Part shown: piece after piece, positions 33,589 to 42,069 of the stretch
Numbering within the stretch: the stretch's first letter is position 1
Layout: each line of letters opens with the position of its first letter
Assembly: GCA_017535665.1 (NCBI GenBank)
Contig: JAFXTS010000020.1
Span: 1-64,000, forward strand
Origin: Bacteroidales bacterium
GTDB lineage: Bacteria; Bacteroidota; Bacteroidia; Bacteroidales; WCHB1-69
Length of the DNA stretch: 64,000 nucleotides
Direction: 5' to 3'
Notes under the pieces: generated by a model
What the model was told of the DNA's origin: nothing
Databases searched by the model: none
What the model saw: the letters and a program-made list of their open reading frames with translations, nothing else
Made by a program: the position numbers and the translations under genes

Positions 33589-34017
33589 TTACTTCACCAA
33601 AATCTCCATTCTCGAGTTGATCATTTTGTATCGTGGGTCATCCGCATCCAAGAAAATGGCCTCATCGAAATGAGTGTAGTCCACGCTGTAGCGGGAAATG
33701 ACAGGGGCTTCGTTCAAGTCCCAAAGCATATTCTCTGCTAAAAATTTTACGTAGGCCTCCCTCCAATCTCGGCTGCCCACAAAGAGATAAAGGCTGATTT
33801 CGTAAACGTGGGTGGTGTCTCGGTTAAGGAAGCTGACGAGCTCTGTGATTTTACTCTCCGGTCTGAATGCGCCGTCAATGAAAAGTGGGATGTTCACCAC
33901 GATGAGATCTCCACTATCTAAATGAGCATCGGGGCGAGGATAGCCGTAATAAACATATTGGGCGTGCGCGGTCATCGTGAGGATAAATAACGCACAGGCA
34001 ATCAGTATGTTTCTCAT
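33589..34017 (-). CDS. Small exported protein of unknown function
   Basis: The 142-residue protein has a signal peptide (NILIACALFILTMTAHAQ) and a compact mature part (PDAHLDSGDLIVVNIPLFID, LVSFLNRDTTHVYEISLYLF, RDWREAYVKFLAENM, MINSRMEILVK). The pattern of a helix preceding a residue strand with SRMEI recalls the OmpA C-terminal region but the peptidoglycan-binding residues are not clear. Its ATG comes 11 bases after the parC stop on the same strand, so it is probably co-transcribed with parC. The function is not known. Confidence 0.62.
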   Translation of the reverse strand: MRNILIACALFILTMTAHAQYVYYGYPRPDAHLDSGDLIVVNIPLFIDGAFRPESKITELVSFLNRDTTHVYEISLYLFVGSRDWREAYVKFLAENMLWDLNEAPVISRYSVDYTHFDEAIFLDADDPRYKMINSRMEILVK

Positions 34018-34028
34018 ATTTTGGGATT

Positions 34029-36785
34029 TTAGAAAAGTTCCAGCTGGGTGCCGTCCCCCATCGGGTCGTCATCGTCCTCCTCGTCGCCCTCTTTCGGCGC
34101 ATCAATGGTGTTGAAGATCTCTTTCGCCTCGTTCATCTCAATCTCCTCGATGCTGCCGGTCGCGATGCCTTCCTCTTCAACCTCTTCCTCCTCGGGCTCT
34201 TCCGGCTCTTCGTACGGCAGCGGCTCCAACCATTTCACACTCTTGATGGTGCCGAGGTTGAGACGCTTTCCTTTGGCTTTAATTCCTTGTATCTCAATAA
34301 ATTCATCTACAGAAATCACTTCTGTAAAGATGGCTTTCGGGTCTTTCTTGGTGAACTTCACCTCCAACTGCGGCAGCCGGTCAATCGACACCAGCACGAG
34401 TTTGATGTCCTTTTCGTTGGGAATGAACTCGATGCTCTTGTCCGTCAGCTGCGGCGCAAACCGCTTGATGTAGTATTTGTCCTCTTTCTTGTTGTAATAG
34501 ACCGCCGTGATGACCTTGTGCTGACTGAATTTCTTGATGATGGCGAGATTATCCTCGAAATGAGTGGTCAGTTCGTAGCCAGTGATTCTGTAATTTCCTG
34601 ATAAATAAATGGATATAATTCTGTCATCTTTTTTGAATTCTCCCAAAAAGTCGCCGCGTTCCTCGTTGTTGAGGCGCATCACAGTGGGGTCGAACCATAC
34701 GCCGATGGCGGAAAGTGTGGATACGCCCTTCTCGCTCATCTCGATTTTGGAGACAGGATTGCGCGACAAGATGTTGCCTTTCGAGCTTCTTCCCTTGATA
34801 GCTAACGTGCTGAAATCGAACTCGTAGCTCTTCTTCTTGAGGTTCTTTTTGGGCTTGAGGGTCACCTTCACCTTCTCGGCCTCGCCGTTGGGGTTGACGG
34901 TGAAGTATAGCACTTCGGTGCCGCTCTCGCCTGAGGTGAGGTCGTACTCCTTGTTGCGGGTGATGCCCCCGATGGAGAATCGTTTCACCATGGCGGGACC
35001 ATTCTTGCCCTTCGAGTAAATCATGTTATATACGGTGCGGTCGTCGCCCCGTTTGAACACGCCCACATAGATGATGTGCTTGGCAATGAACTGTTTGTTA
35101 GCCACTTTTGTCACGGTGAACTTGCCGTTCTTCATGAACACGATGATGTCGTCGATGTCGGAGCACTCGCAGGCCAGCTCCACATTGTCGTCTCTCTTCA
35201 GGGCGGTGCCGATGAAGCCCTCCTCCTTGTTGACGTACAGTTTCTGGTTGGCCACGGCCGCGCTCACCACATTGATGGTGTCGAAGTTCTTGATTTCGGT
35301 TTTGCGCTCGCGTCCCTTGCCGTATTTTTTCTTTAACTGCTTGAAATAGTTGATGGTATAGTCGATGATATGGTTGAGATGGTTCTGCGTCTCTTCAATC
35401 TGCATCTCCACGTTTTCGATGGCCTCTTCTGCCTTTTTGATGTCGAATTTGGAGATTTTGCGCACCGGTTTTTCGCAGAGTTTGAGGATGTCCTCATGGG
35501 TGATTTCGCGTTTGAAGAGGGGCTGGTAGGGAATGAAGGCCTTCTGGATATTGTCGATCTGCGTCTCCCACGTGTCGGTGTCTTTTTCGAGTTCTTTATA
35601 AATTCTTTTTTCGAAGAAAATCTTCTCCAAGGACATCCAATGCCATTGACCTTCAAGCTCATGCAGATAGATTTCGAGGTCTTTGCGCAGCATATCCACG
35701 GTGTTTTGGGTGTTGATGCGCAGGATTTCGCTGACGCTGAGCAGGGCGGGTTTGCCGTTGTAGATCACCCACGGGTTGGGGTTGATGTTCATCTGGCAGT
35801 CGGTGAAGGCATAGAGTGCGTCGATGGTCTGGTCGGGTGAGGTGCCGGGCATCAGGTGCAGCACAATCTCGACGGTCTTGGCGGTGTTGTCGTCGATTTT
35901 GCGGATTTTCAGTTTGCCCTTTTCAATGGCGGGAGTGATGGAGTTTTGGATGAGGTCGATGGTATTCGTGCCGTAAGGTATTTCGGTGATTACCAGAGTT
36001 TTATTATCTTGAATAGAAATCTTAGCACGGTTGATGATCTTGCCGCCGAGGGTGCCGTCGTTGTATTTGCTTACGTCGATGCTGCCGCCGGTGGGAAAGT
36101 CGGGGTACAGCTCGAAGGGCTTGTTTTCAAGAATGGCGACCGATGCGTCGAGCAGTTCGTTGAAGTTGTGGGGGAGGATTTTGGTGGCCATACCCACCGC
36201 GATGCCCTTCACCCCTTGGGCCAGCAGCAGCGGGAAACGTATCGGCAGCTGGATGGGCTCCTTGTTGCGGCCGTCGTACGACATCTTCCACTGCGTGATT
36301 TTCGGGTTGAACACCACCTCCAGAGCCAGTTTCGAAAGTCGTGCTTCGATGTAACGCGGGGCAGCAGCGGGGTCGCCGGTCAGAATGTTACCCCAGTTTC
36401 CTTGCGTGTCGATGGTCATCTCCTTCTGCCCCAACTGCACAATGGCATCACCGATGGCCGCATCACCATGGGGGTGATATTTCATGGTGTTACCCACGAT
36501 GTTGGCCACCTTGTTCATTCTACCATCCTCCAACTCGCTCATAGAGTGGAGAATACGGCGTTGTACGGGCTTCAACCCGTCATATACATCAGGCAGTGCG
36601 CGGTCTAAGATGGAGTAGGAGGCATAGTCCAAAAACCAGTTCTCAAACATCGACTGCACATACACCACATTTTGCAGATGGTTGCCTTCATTGGCATTGG
36701 TCGATTCGATTACAGAATCACCATCTGCATCATTCTCATTTTCAGTATTTTCTGCGTCTAAAATTCTATTCTTGTCTTCGTCCAT
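34029..36785 (-). CDS. parC: DNA topoisomerase IV subunit A (ParC)
   Basis: The 918-residue type IIA subunit has the cleavage-rejoining core: YSILDRALPDVYDGLKPVQR, NIVGNTMKYHPHGDAAIGDA and the active-site Tyr in AAPRYIEARLSKL. The C-terminal domain is the Bacteroidetes ParC form without a clear GyrA box. Both ends are acidic (a 35-residue Asp/Glu/Asn start and EEPEEPEEEEVEEEG plus EEDDDDPMG at the end), making it longer than E. coli ParC (752 residues). It decatenates daughter chromosomes with ParE, which is not in the window. Gyrase A is an alternative reading, but the CTD and neighbour pattern favour ParC. Confidence 0.88.
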   Translation of the reverse strand: MDEDKNRILDAENTENENDADGDSVIESTNANEGNHLQNVVYVQSMFENWFLDYASYSILDRALPDVYDGLKPVQRRILHSMSELEDGRMNKVANIVGNTMKYHPHGDAAIGDAIVQLGQKEMTIDTQGNWGNILTGDPAAAPRYIEARLSKLALEVVFNPKITQWKMSYDGRNKEPIQLPIRFPLLLAQGVKGIAVGMATKILPHNFNELLDASVAILENKPFELYPDFPTGGSIDVSKYNDGTLGGKIINRAKISIQDNKTLVITEIPYGTNTIDLIQNSITPAIEKGKLKIRKIDDNTAKTVEIVLHLMPGTSPDQTIDALYAFTDCQMNINPNPWVIYNGKPALLSVSEILRINTQNTVDMLRKDLEIYLHELEGQWHWMSLEKIFFEKRIYKELEKDTDTWETQIDNIQKAFIPYQPLFKREITHEDILKLCEKPVRKISKFDIKKAEEAIENVEMQIEETQNHLNHIIDYTINYFKQLKKKYGKGRERKTEIKNFDTINVVSAAVANQKLYVNKEEGFIGTALKRDDNVELACECSDIDDIIVFMKNGKFTVTKVANKQFIAKHIIYVGVFKRGDDRTVYNMIYSKGKNGPAMVKRFSIGGITRNKEYDLTSGESGTEVLYFTVNPNGEAEKVKVTLKPKKNLKKKSYEFDFSTLAIKGRSSKGNILSRNPVSKIEMSEKGVSTLSAIGVWFDPTVMRLNNEERGDFLGEFKKDDRIISIYLSGNYRITGYELTTHFEDNLAIIKKFSQHKVITAVYYNKKEDKYYIKRFAPQLTDKSIEFIPNEKDIKLVLVSIDRLPQLEVKFTKKDPKAIFTEVISVDEFIEIQGIKAKGKRLNLGTIKSVKWLEPLPYEEPEEPEEEEVEEEGIATGSIEEIEMNEAKEIFNTIDAPKEGDEEDDDDPMGDGTQLELF

Positions 36786-36809
36786 GAAAGCCCGTTTTTA
36801 ATCAAGGTG

Positions 36810-36817
36810 CAAATTTA
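36810..36817 (-). promoter_or_regulatory. -7 promoter box for parC
   Basis: TAAATTTG on the minus strand matches TAnnTTTG, 24 bases before the start codon at 36785. Confidence 0.5.
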
Positions 36818-36938
36818 CTATGAATATTCGTAAAAATGGCCTCTTTTTGAGGGAATTTATGAATATCATTTTGTTAAAAGATGTCCCATTTTGCACAGGA
36901 AATTTTCGCTGAGATGCCGAAGGCGTGAAAAAATAGTG

Positions 36939-36946
36939 TATTTTTG
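36939..36946 (+). promoter_or_regulatory. -7 promoter box for the acetyltransferase gene
   Basis: TATTTTTG matches TAnnTTTG, 37 bases before the ATG at 36984. It probably drives the three-gene run to 39473. Confidence 0.5.
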
Positions 36947-36983
36947 CGCTGCTATTTCAAAATAGACATACCGACCTGCAATT

Positions 36984-37673
36984 ATGGCCCACCACAACCG
37001 CACCACATCCCCCTTCCAACAGCTGCTCCACTACCTTCTGGGGCTGCCTAAGTCGCTGTATGTCAATTTCCGTTGCCTTCCTTTCGCGCAGGCCGTCCAC
37101 CTGCCGATACTCGTTTCGCACCATACCCGTCTCAAACACCTCTATGGGAAGGTTACCGTGAACGGAAAACTCAAGATGGGGCTGGTGAAAATCGGATTGG
37201 GCACTTCGCAGTTGGTGGATTTCCGAAGCGAACGCACGGTCATCGATTTCCGCGGGCGTGTGGAGTTCAATGGCAGGTGTAAGATCGGCGCCGGCTCGCG
37301 GGTGATGGTGGCCACTACGGGAACGCTTGTTTTTCATGATAATTTCTGCAACTCATCCCATCTCAACATCATCTGTTTCAAAAAGATAGTCTTCGGAACC
37401 AACAATCATTTCTCTTGGCATACGTTGGTGATGGACAGCGACCAGCACGAGGTGGTGGACTGCACCGGACAGCGTGTCAACGAGGATGCCGCTGTTGTCT
37501 TCGGCGACAATGTATGGTGCGGCTGCAATGCTATTGTGTTGAAAGGTACGGAGTTGTGCAGCGATGTGATGGTGGGCGCAGGCTCCGTTGTGCATGGACA
37601 TCATACCACGCCCCATGTCATCATTGCGGGAAATCCCGCCAAAATAGTGAAAGAGAATGTCTCTTTGGGTTGA
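36984..37673 (+). CDS. Hexapeptide-repeat acyltransferase (left-handed beta-helix)
   Basis: The 229-residue protein ends in hexapeptide turns: VVFGDNVWCGCNAIVLKGTE, VMVGAGSVVHGHHTTPHVII, AGNPAKIV. The last is the common finish of O-acetyltransferases of the NeuD/WcaF/maltose-type group. Upstream turns (SSHLNIICFKKIVFGTNNHF, SWHTLVMDSDQHEV) hold the likely active-site His. It probably acetylates a sugar in capsule, O-antigen or lipid, in keeping with the two glycosyltransferases directly behind it. Confidence 0.85.
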   Translation: MAHHNRTTSPFQQLLHYLLGLPKSLYVNFRCLPFAQAVHLPILVSHHTRLKHLYGKVTVNGKLKMGLVKIGLGTSQLVDFRSERTVIDFRGRVEFNGRCKIGAGSRVMVATTGTLVFHDNFCNSSHLNIICFKKIVFGTNNHFSWHTLVMDSDQHEVVDCTGQRVNEDAAVVFGDNVWCGCNAIVLKGTELCSDVMVGAGSVVHGHHTTPHVIIAGNPAKIVKENVSLG

Positions 37674-37711
37674 TTTTTATAAATAATTTTATTGATAATC
37701 AATAAGTTAAA

Positions 37712-38494
37712 ATGGATAAACTGTCAGTCGTCATCATCACCTACAACGAAGAGCGCAACATACGCCCCTGTTTGGAAGCGGCCTTGAAGGTGGCCGACGA
37801 GGTGCTGGTGGTGGACTCCTTTTCCACCGACTGCACCTTGAATATTTGTGAGGAGATGGGCGTGCGTTTCATCCAGCATGAGTGGAAAGGTTATTCCGAA
37901 CAGAAGAATTTCGCCAATGCCGCTGCCTCTTACGACTGGATTCTTTCTGTGGATGCCGACGAGGTGCTGGACAACACGTTGCAGCAGGCTATTTTGGAGG
38001 CCAAGACGAAAGGTTTTGCGGGAGCTTACCAAGTGAACCGGCTCACCTTTTACTGCGGGCACCCCATCCGCCATTGCGGCTGGTACCCCGACATCAAGCT
38101 GCGGCTGTGGAACCGCACGCAGGGCGAGTGGGATGGCTATATCCACGAGGAGGTCAAACTTCCGGCGGGTACTCCTATTGCCCGTTTATCTGGCCACCTC
38201 AACCATTACTCGTATCATTCTATCAGTGAGCATATTCGGCAGGCCGACAAGTTTACCGATATGACCGCCCGTGCTGCTTTCGAACGTGGGGAGGGTCGGA
38301 AACTCCGCTTTACCATTCTCTGCAAGGCAGGATGGAAATTCCTGCGGGGCTACTTCTTCCAGCTCGGCTTCCTCGATGGCTACTACGGCATGGTGGTGTG
38401 CCGCATCTCCGCTTTCGCCACCTTCCTGAAATACACGAAACTGAACGAACTTCACCAGCATGCAAAACATCACTCTGAAACGTCTGATTATTAG
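37712..38494 (+). CDS. Glycosyltransferase family 2
   Basis: The 260-residue GT-A enzyme has VVIITYNEERNIRPCLEAAL, the metal-binding region (WILSVDADEVLDNTL, DAD) and NRLTFYCGHPIRHCGWYPDI, typical of lipopolysaccharide-core glucosyltransferases such as the WaaE/KdtX group. C-terminal helix YFFQLGFLDGYYGMVVCRIS is also family-like. The gene sits 38 bases behind the acetyltransferase and overlaps the next gene by 35 bases. It likely builds the inner or outer core of lipopolysaccharide. Confidence 0.9.
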   Translation: MDKLSVVIITYNEERNIRPCLEAALKVADEVLVVDSFSTDCTLNICEEMGVRFIQHEWKGYSEQKNFANAAASYDWILSVDADEVLDNTLQQAILEAKTKGFAGAYQVNRLTFYCGHPIRHCGWYPDIKLRLWNRTQGEWDGYIHEEVKLPAGTPIARLSGHLNHYSYHSISEHIRQADKFTDMTARAAFERGEGRKLRFTILCKAGWKFLRGYFFQLGFLDGYYGMVVCRISAFATFLKYTKLNELHQHAKHHSETSDY

Positions 38495-39473
38495 TCGCAC
38501 CGACAGCATCGGCGACGTGATTCTCACCCTGCCGGTGGCGGGCGAGCTGAAACGGATGTTCCCCGACATCCACATCCTTTTTCTCGGTTCCTCCTACACC
38601 CGTCCCATCGTGGAGTGCTGTCCCCATGTGGATGAGTTTGTGGAATGGACCGAAATTGGTAAGTTGTCGGATGTTGATAAAGTGTTGGCTTTTAAAAAGA
38701 TGCGGGCTGATACCATCCTCCATGTCTTTCCGCGACCTGAGATCGCTAAATTGGCAAAGCGGGCAGGGATTCCCGTGCGGATTGGCACGTCGCACCGGAT
38801 GTATCACTGGCTGACCTGCAACACGAAGGTGAACCTTTCGCGCCGCCACTCTGATTTGCACGAGTCGCAGCTGAACCTCCAACTGCTCAGTCCGTTAGGG
38901 TATGTGCCGCTCGTTAGTTTGGCGGAGGTGAGGGACAGGCTCTCGATGGTGCCGCCCGCGTTGGATGCTGAGACCCAGCAATGGCTCGACCCCTCGCGCT
39001 TCAATCTTATCTTGCATCCCAAGTCGAAGGGCAGTGCGCGCGAGTGGGGTATCGACCATTTCTGTCGGTTGGTGGACCTGCTGCCCGCCGACCGCTTTCA
39101 CATCTTTCTGTGCGGCACGGCTGCTGAGCGCGAGAAGATGGGGACTTTGTTGGATAAGGTAGGGGAGAATGTGACCGACTTATGTGGCAAACTATCTCTT
39201 TCACAATACATTGCGTTTATCGCTTCCGCTGATGCGCTGGTGGCGGCCAGCACCGGACCGTTGCACATTGCGGCGGCTGTTGGCACGCACGCTGTCGGGC
39301 TCTATCCGCCCATGCGGCCGATACATCCCGGCCGGTGGAGGCCGTTAGGCGACCATGTCAAGGTGTTCTGTGTGGAGAAGGAGTGCGAGGCGTGCCGCCA
39401 CACGATGGAGTGTGCCTGCATGAAGGCCATCAAGCCGGAAGCGGTCGCCCAGCACCTGATGGAGTGCTTGTAA
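38460..39473 (+). CDS. Glycosyltransferase family 9 (heptosyltransferase-like)
   Basis: The 337-residue GT-B enzyme begins LKRLIISRTDSIGDVILTLP, the usual family 9 start, and has the donor region FNLILHPKSKGSAREWGIDH and LVAASTGPLHIAAAVGTHAV, where family 9 binds ADP-heptose. It transfers heptose or a related sugar to the lipopolysaccharide core. The start overlaps the end of the previous gene, so the three form one operon. A repeat element follows its stop codon directly. Confidence 0.92.
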   Translation: MQNITLKRLIISRTDSIGDVILTLPVAGELKRMFPDIHILFLGSSYTRPIVECCPHVDEFVEWTEIGKLSDVDKVLAFKKMRADTILHVFPRPEIAKLAKRAGIPVRIGTSHRMYHWLTCNTKVNLSRRHSDLHESQLNLQLLSPLGYVPLVSLAEVRDRLSMVPPALDAETQQWLDPSRFNLILHPKSKGSAREWGIDHFCRLVDLLPADRFHIFLCGTAAEREKMGTLLDKVGENVTDLCGKLSLSQYIAFIASADALVAASTGPLHIAAAVGTHAVGLYPPMRPIHPGRWRPLGDHVKVFCVEKECEACRHTMECACMKAIKPEAVAQHLMECL

Positions 39474-39481
39474 GGGGCTGA

Positions 39482-39742
39482 GATTCCGTTCCCTCCTATC
39501 GTCGGGAACGGAATGGTGGGTGCATTGGGGACACATGGAGGATTCGGTGAGGAAAAGTGTGCCGGCGGCACACAATCTTAGTAACCCCAGACAAGCGAAA
39601 CGGAACGTGAAGCGCAGTCTGGGGTGGGGATGCGCCTTACCGCCACCCGCGGCACGCTGACAGGACGATAGCACCTTACGGCGGGTTTGCCGCGGAAGAA
39701 CTGGGCGGGGGATAGAACAATTATAATAGGAAAGGTTGAGAT
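39482..39742 (-). repeat. Dispersed multi-hairpin repeat, copy 1
   Basis: A GC-rich element (in an AT-rich gap) with three stems: ATTCCGTTCCC/GGGAACGGAAT (39483-39514), GTGTGCC-GGC-GGCACAC (39557-39573) and ACCCCAGAC/GTCTGGGGT (39584-39625). It then runs on through CCGCGG-rich sequence to GGAAAGGTTGAG. Two more copies lie at 42929-43086 and 43840-44056. No protein is encoded: frames inside differ between copies. It may be a mobile element without its own gene, or a structured RNA. Confidence 0.8.
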
Positions 39743-39825
39743 TTTTCGGCGAGCATGTGCAAAGCCCACCTCTTACGTCTTGATAATCCTGTTGTTTTTA
39801 TCCGTTTCCGAACTTCTCAACGCTG

Positions 39826-39833
39826 CAAAGATA
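39826..39833 (-). promoter_or_regulatory. -7 box reading leftward into repeat copy 1
   Basis: TATCTTTG on the minus strand matches TAnnTTTG. No protein gene lies downstream of it on this strand for a long way, so a transcript from it would be the repeat element itself. Confidence 0.35.
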
Positions 39834-39997
39834 CAAAAAAATCGGTTGAATCATCCTGTAAAATACAACCTTATTACTCAATAGCCTGTATCTTGTCGTA
39901 TGTACTGAGGTGACCCTTGCTGTAATCGCTGTAGTTGAGCAGGTAACGCTGGATGTCATTCTCAAAGTTTTCCCCTTGGTTTGCTGAGTAGATTTTG

Positions 39998-40636
39998 TTA
40001 TTCTTGTATTTTCAAGTTCGTCCCAGCATTGTCATTGCAGTATTTGACAAAGTCTCGTAATATCTGCAGAGTAGCATCCTCATCTGCGAATTTGCACAAG
40101 GGAACAGAGTATGTGATTTTTATAAGGTCATGTCTATTCTCTGGGATAAACATTTGCGGAGAATCTTTCAAAACGTTTTGCTCTATGATTTCCTCGGCAC
40201 GCCAATCCAAATCAGGCGAATCATTAGGCCTTATGGCTAAATAGAACATTAACCTGCTATCAGATTCTTCCGCTGGTGTGAAGTCTGATATATCGTAATC
40301 CCTTTTGCAGTCCTTGTAGCATCCGGTATCGCTGACCTGAATAACGGAGAATCCTAATGTTTTTTTATCACCAACTGCTTGGTAGCCGATAAAATATTCA
40401 TACACATAAGTGTAAATCCAGTCCCAGGCCGACTTGTATTGTCCGATTTTTGTATCATTTTTGGTGACATCGGAAAATCTTTTGTAGCCCCAGTTTTCAT
40501 TGAATCCGAGTTTGACCCTGATAAACCAGCACAAATCTTTCATTCTCCGTTGGTACTCGTATATTAAGCGGTGGGCCTTTCTGACCTCGCAAAATGTGGA
40601 AACTAATTGTTCTTCCATTGACTTATTGGTTGCCAT
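39998..40636 (-). CDS. Unrecognised protein in a nuclease-like pair
   Basis: The 212-residue protein is rich in aromatic residues (VKLGFNENWGYKRFSDVTKN, AWDWIYTYVYEYFIGYQAV) and has KFADEDATLQILRDFVKYCN near the end. No family recognised. It has no signal peptide. It overlaps the end of the PD-(D/E)XK-like gene upstream by 34 bases, so the pair is surely co-expressed. I read the pair as an accessory module, perhaps defence or a restriction-like system; that is inferred from layout. Confidence 0.65.
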   Translation of the reverse strand: MATNKSMEEQLVSTFCEVRKAHRLIYEYQRRMKDLCWFIRVKLGFNENWGYKRFSDVTKNDTKIGQYKSAWDWIYTYVYEYFIGYQAVGDKKTLGFSVIQVSDTGCYKDCKRDYDISDFTPAEESDSRLMFYLAIRPNDSPDLDWRAEEIIEQNVLKDSPQMFIPENRHDLIKITYSVPLCKFADEDATLQILRDFVKYCNDNAGTNLKIQE

Positions 40637-41337
40637 TGCAGTATAATTTTTTCGTTAATAATCTCATTATGTATTGCGTAAAATCCAATCTTGTGATTCT
40701 CCCATATATTTAATGCACATTTATTAATCGTATATTGTCTTTCGGGCAATGTATTCATCCACTCTATCTTCAATACACCTTGCCGAGCAAACATTTCAAT
40801 CACATCGTCCAAAATACGACAAACACATCCGTTTTCGTCTTTTGTGTTTCGTTCATTGACAATCGCATTCAGCAAATTGTACCAACTCGCTTTATATACA
40901 GGGCAACCAGCTGCAATTCCAGGTTGCATATTCTCATTGCCTCCCATTGCAATTAGGAGAATAGGTTTTTCATAGTCATTGTTATTCTGTTCATTCTTAA
41001 TCGATAGGATTTCATTCTCCCATTGTGTCGGATATTGACCACTTGCATCTCCAATTTTTGCTTCAATAATGATGTCATATCCTTCCGTCTCAATCCATAC
41101 ATCAGGTTCTACGAAATTCGTATTAGTCGTACCAGTTGGATCTGTATGCTCCCAAAAATTGAAGGATATTATTTTGCCGAAATCCATCGATGGCAAATCG
41201 TTACAACTATTCCTGAGTATTTCCCAGAAAATATCATCGGGTAGATACTGCAATAGACCAATGGATGAAGATGTCTTAAAGTCTTCGTCCATATAGAAGT
41301 CAACACTTGATTTTCCTTTGAAATATGATTGGATCAT
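40603..41337 (-). CDS. PD-(D/E)XK nuclease-like protein of the accessory pair
   Basis: The 244-residue protein has FVEPDVWIETEGYDIIIEAK: a Glu-Pro-Asp and, some residues on, Glu-Ala-Lys, the PD...(D/E)xK pattern of a nuclease core; the rest is mixed alpha/beta (KPILLIAMGGNENMQPGIAA). No known family is assigned. It is translated into the next gene with a 34-base overlap. The AT-rich composition and its place beside repeats, hicAB and toxin remnants mark it as accessory DNA. Confidence 0.68.
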   Translation of the reverse strand: MIQSYFKGKSSVDFYMDEDFKTSSSIGLLQYLPDDIFWEILRNSCNDLPSMDFGKIISFNFWEHTDPTGTTNTNFVEPDVWIETEGYDIIIEAKIGDASGQYPTQWENEILSIKNEQNNNDYEKPILLIAMGGNENMQPGIAAGCPVYKASWYNLLNAIVNERNTKDENGCVCRILDDVIEMFARQGVLKIEWMNTLPERQYTINKCALNIWENHKIGFYAIHNEIINEKIILQWQPISQWKNN

Positions 41338-41407
41338 AAAGCAGAAATATAATGGAAATAATAGTCATCTCGCAACATCGCGATTTTAATACTTATTTGT
41401 CCTTGAG

Positions 41408-41491
41408 TCAAATAAATGGTTCGCTCGGAAAATATTTTGCGGTCGACTTGATGAGAATGTAAGCTATGATGGCTCCAATTATCAGATCCAT
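41408..41491 (-). CDS. Possible 27-residue membrane peptide
   Basis: An ATG at 41491 opens a 27-codon frame starting MDLIIGAIIAYILIKS, with one hydrophobic segment and a short tail (AKYFPSEPFI). It is too short for standard gene finding. Small hydrophobic peptides of this shape include type I toxins and fragments of immunity proteins. No ribosome binding site is obvious, so the call is tentative. Confidence 0.3.
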   Translation of the reverse strand: MDLIIGAIIAYILIKSTAKYFPSEPFI

Positions 41492-41529
41492 AATTGCAGA
41501 ATTTTGATGTTGCAATATTACAAAAAATA

Positions 41530-41799
41530 TCAATCCCACAAATCCCAAAAATACTTGTTGAACAACCGGAAAAATTCATTCTTGCATTCTTCCATATAGT
41601 CCGATATTTTTCTTTCGTAATCAGAATATTGGTCGGATACTTTTTTGTATTCCTCTCCGTGAATGGGGTCGTCGTTTGGGCCGTACCATCTACGGCTCCC
41701 TGTCTTTTCGGCTGCAGCCTTTTCCTCTTCCGTTAGCAACTTTTCTCCGTTCACCCCATACTTCTTTGTAAATGCATGACAGATGCGGTGCCACTCCCA
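41530..41799 (-). pseudogene. Remnant of a C-terminal toxin-like domain
   Basis: An open stretch of 89 codons begins behind a stop (TAA at 41800-41802) without a proper start: WEWHRICHAFTKKYG, then EEKAAAEKTGSRRWYGPNDD and HGEEYKKVSDQYSDYERKIS. A GTG at 41754 could start a 74-residue product. The phrase-like pattern resembles the end of a polymorphic toxin or HNH-type tip rather than a whole protein. I infer a decayed cassette like the one at the left end of the window; family not confirmed. Confidence 0.4.
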
Positions 41800-41819
41800 T
41801 TAATTAGGGTGAGCATTAT

Positions 41820-41934
41820 TTTGTTCTCGAAAAAAATTGTATTTTTGCAGCATCAAACTGTTTGAAGTCGAAAAGACGGAATAATCTCACACTCGGGATA
41901 AGGTCGCCCCTTTCAAGTGTGAGGTTATTTTTTT
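41820..41934 (+). ncRNA. Candidate small RNA: promoter, hairpin and terminator
   Basis: TTTG (41820-41823), 16 bases, then TATTTTTG (41840-41847) form a full Bacteroidetes promoter. About 30 nt later ATAATCTCACACT (41881-41893) pairs with AGTGTGAGGTTAT (41916-41928), 13 bp with one G-U pair, and continues into a run of seven T (to 41934). The 22-base loop holds a GGG/CCC inner stem. The predicted transcript is roughly 80 nt, starting near 41854 and ending at the T run, with a mini hairpin (GTC-GAAAA-GAC) in its 5' part. No open reading frame of note lies inside. The identity is unknown. Confidence 0.55.
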
Positions 41935-42069
41935 GTCTTCGAGATAGGGTAGGGACGTAGGAACTATGAACAAAAAAGGTTAACCCATCCTGTATGTTCC
42001 CGCGAAGGGCGTCCACGCAAAAGCGCGATTTTAAAACATAACATCCACAAATTCTCGCAGGAAATTCAT

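Noticed and set aside
39345..39674. Minus-strand frame also seen in part at 42950 and 43736
   Set aside because: It is the repeat element read as protein; copies keep the DNA stems but not the reading frame.
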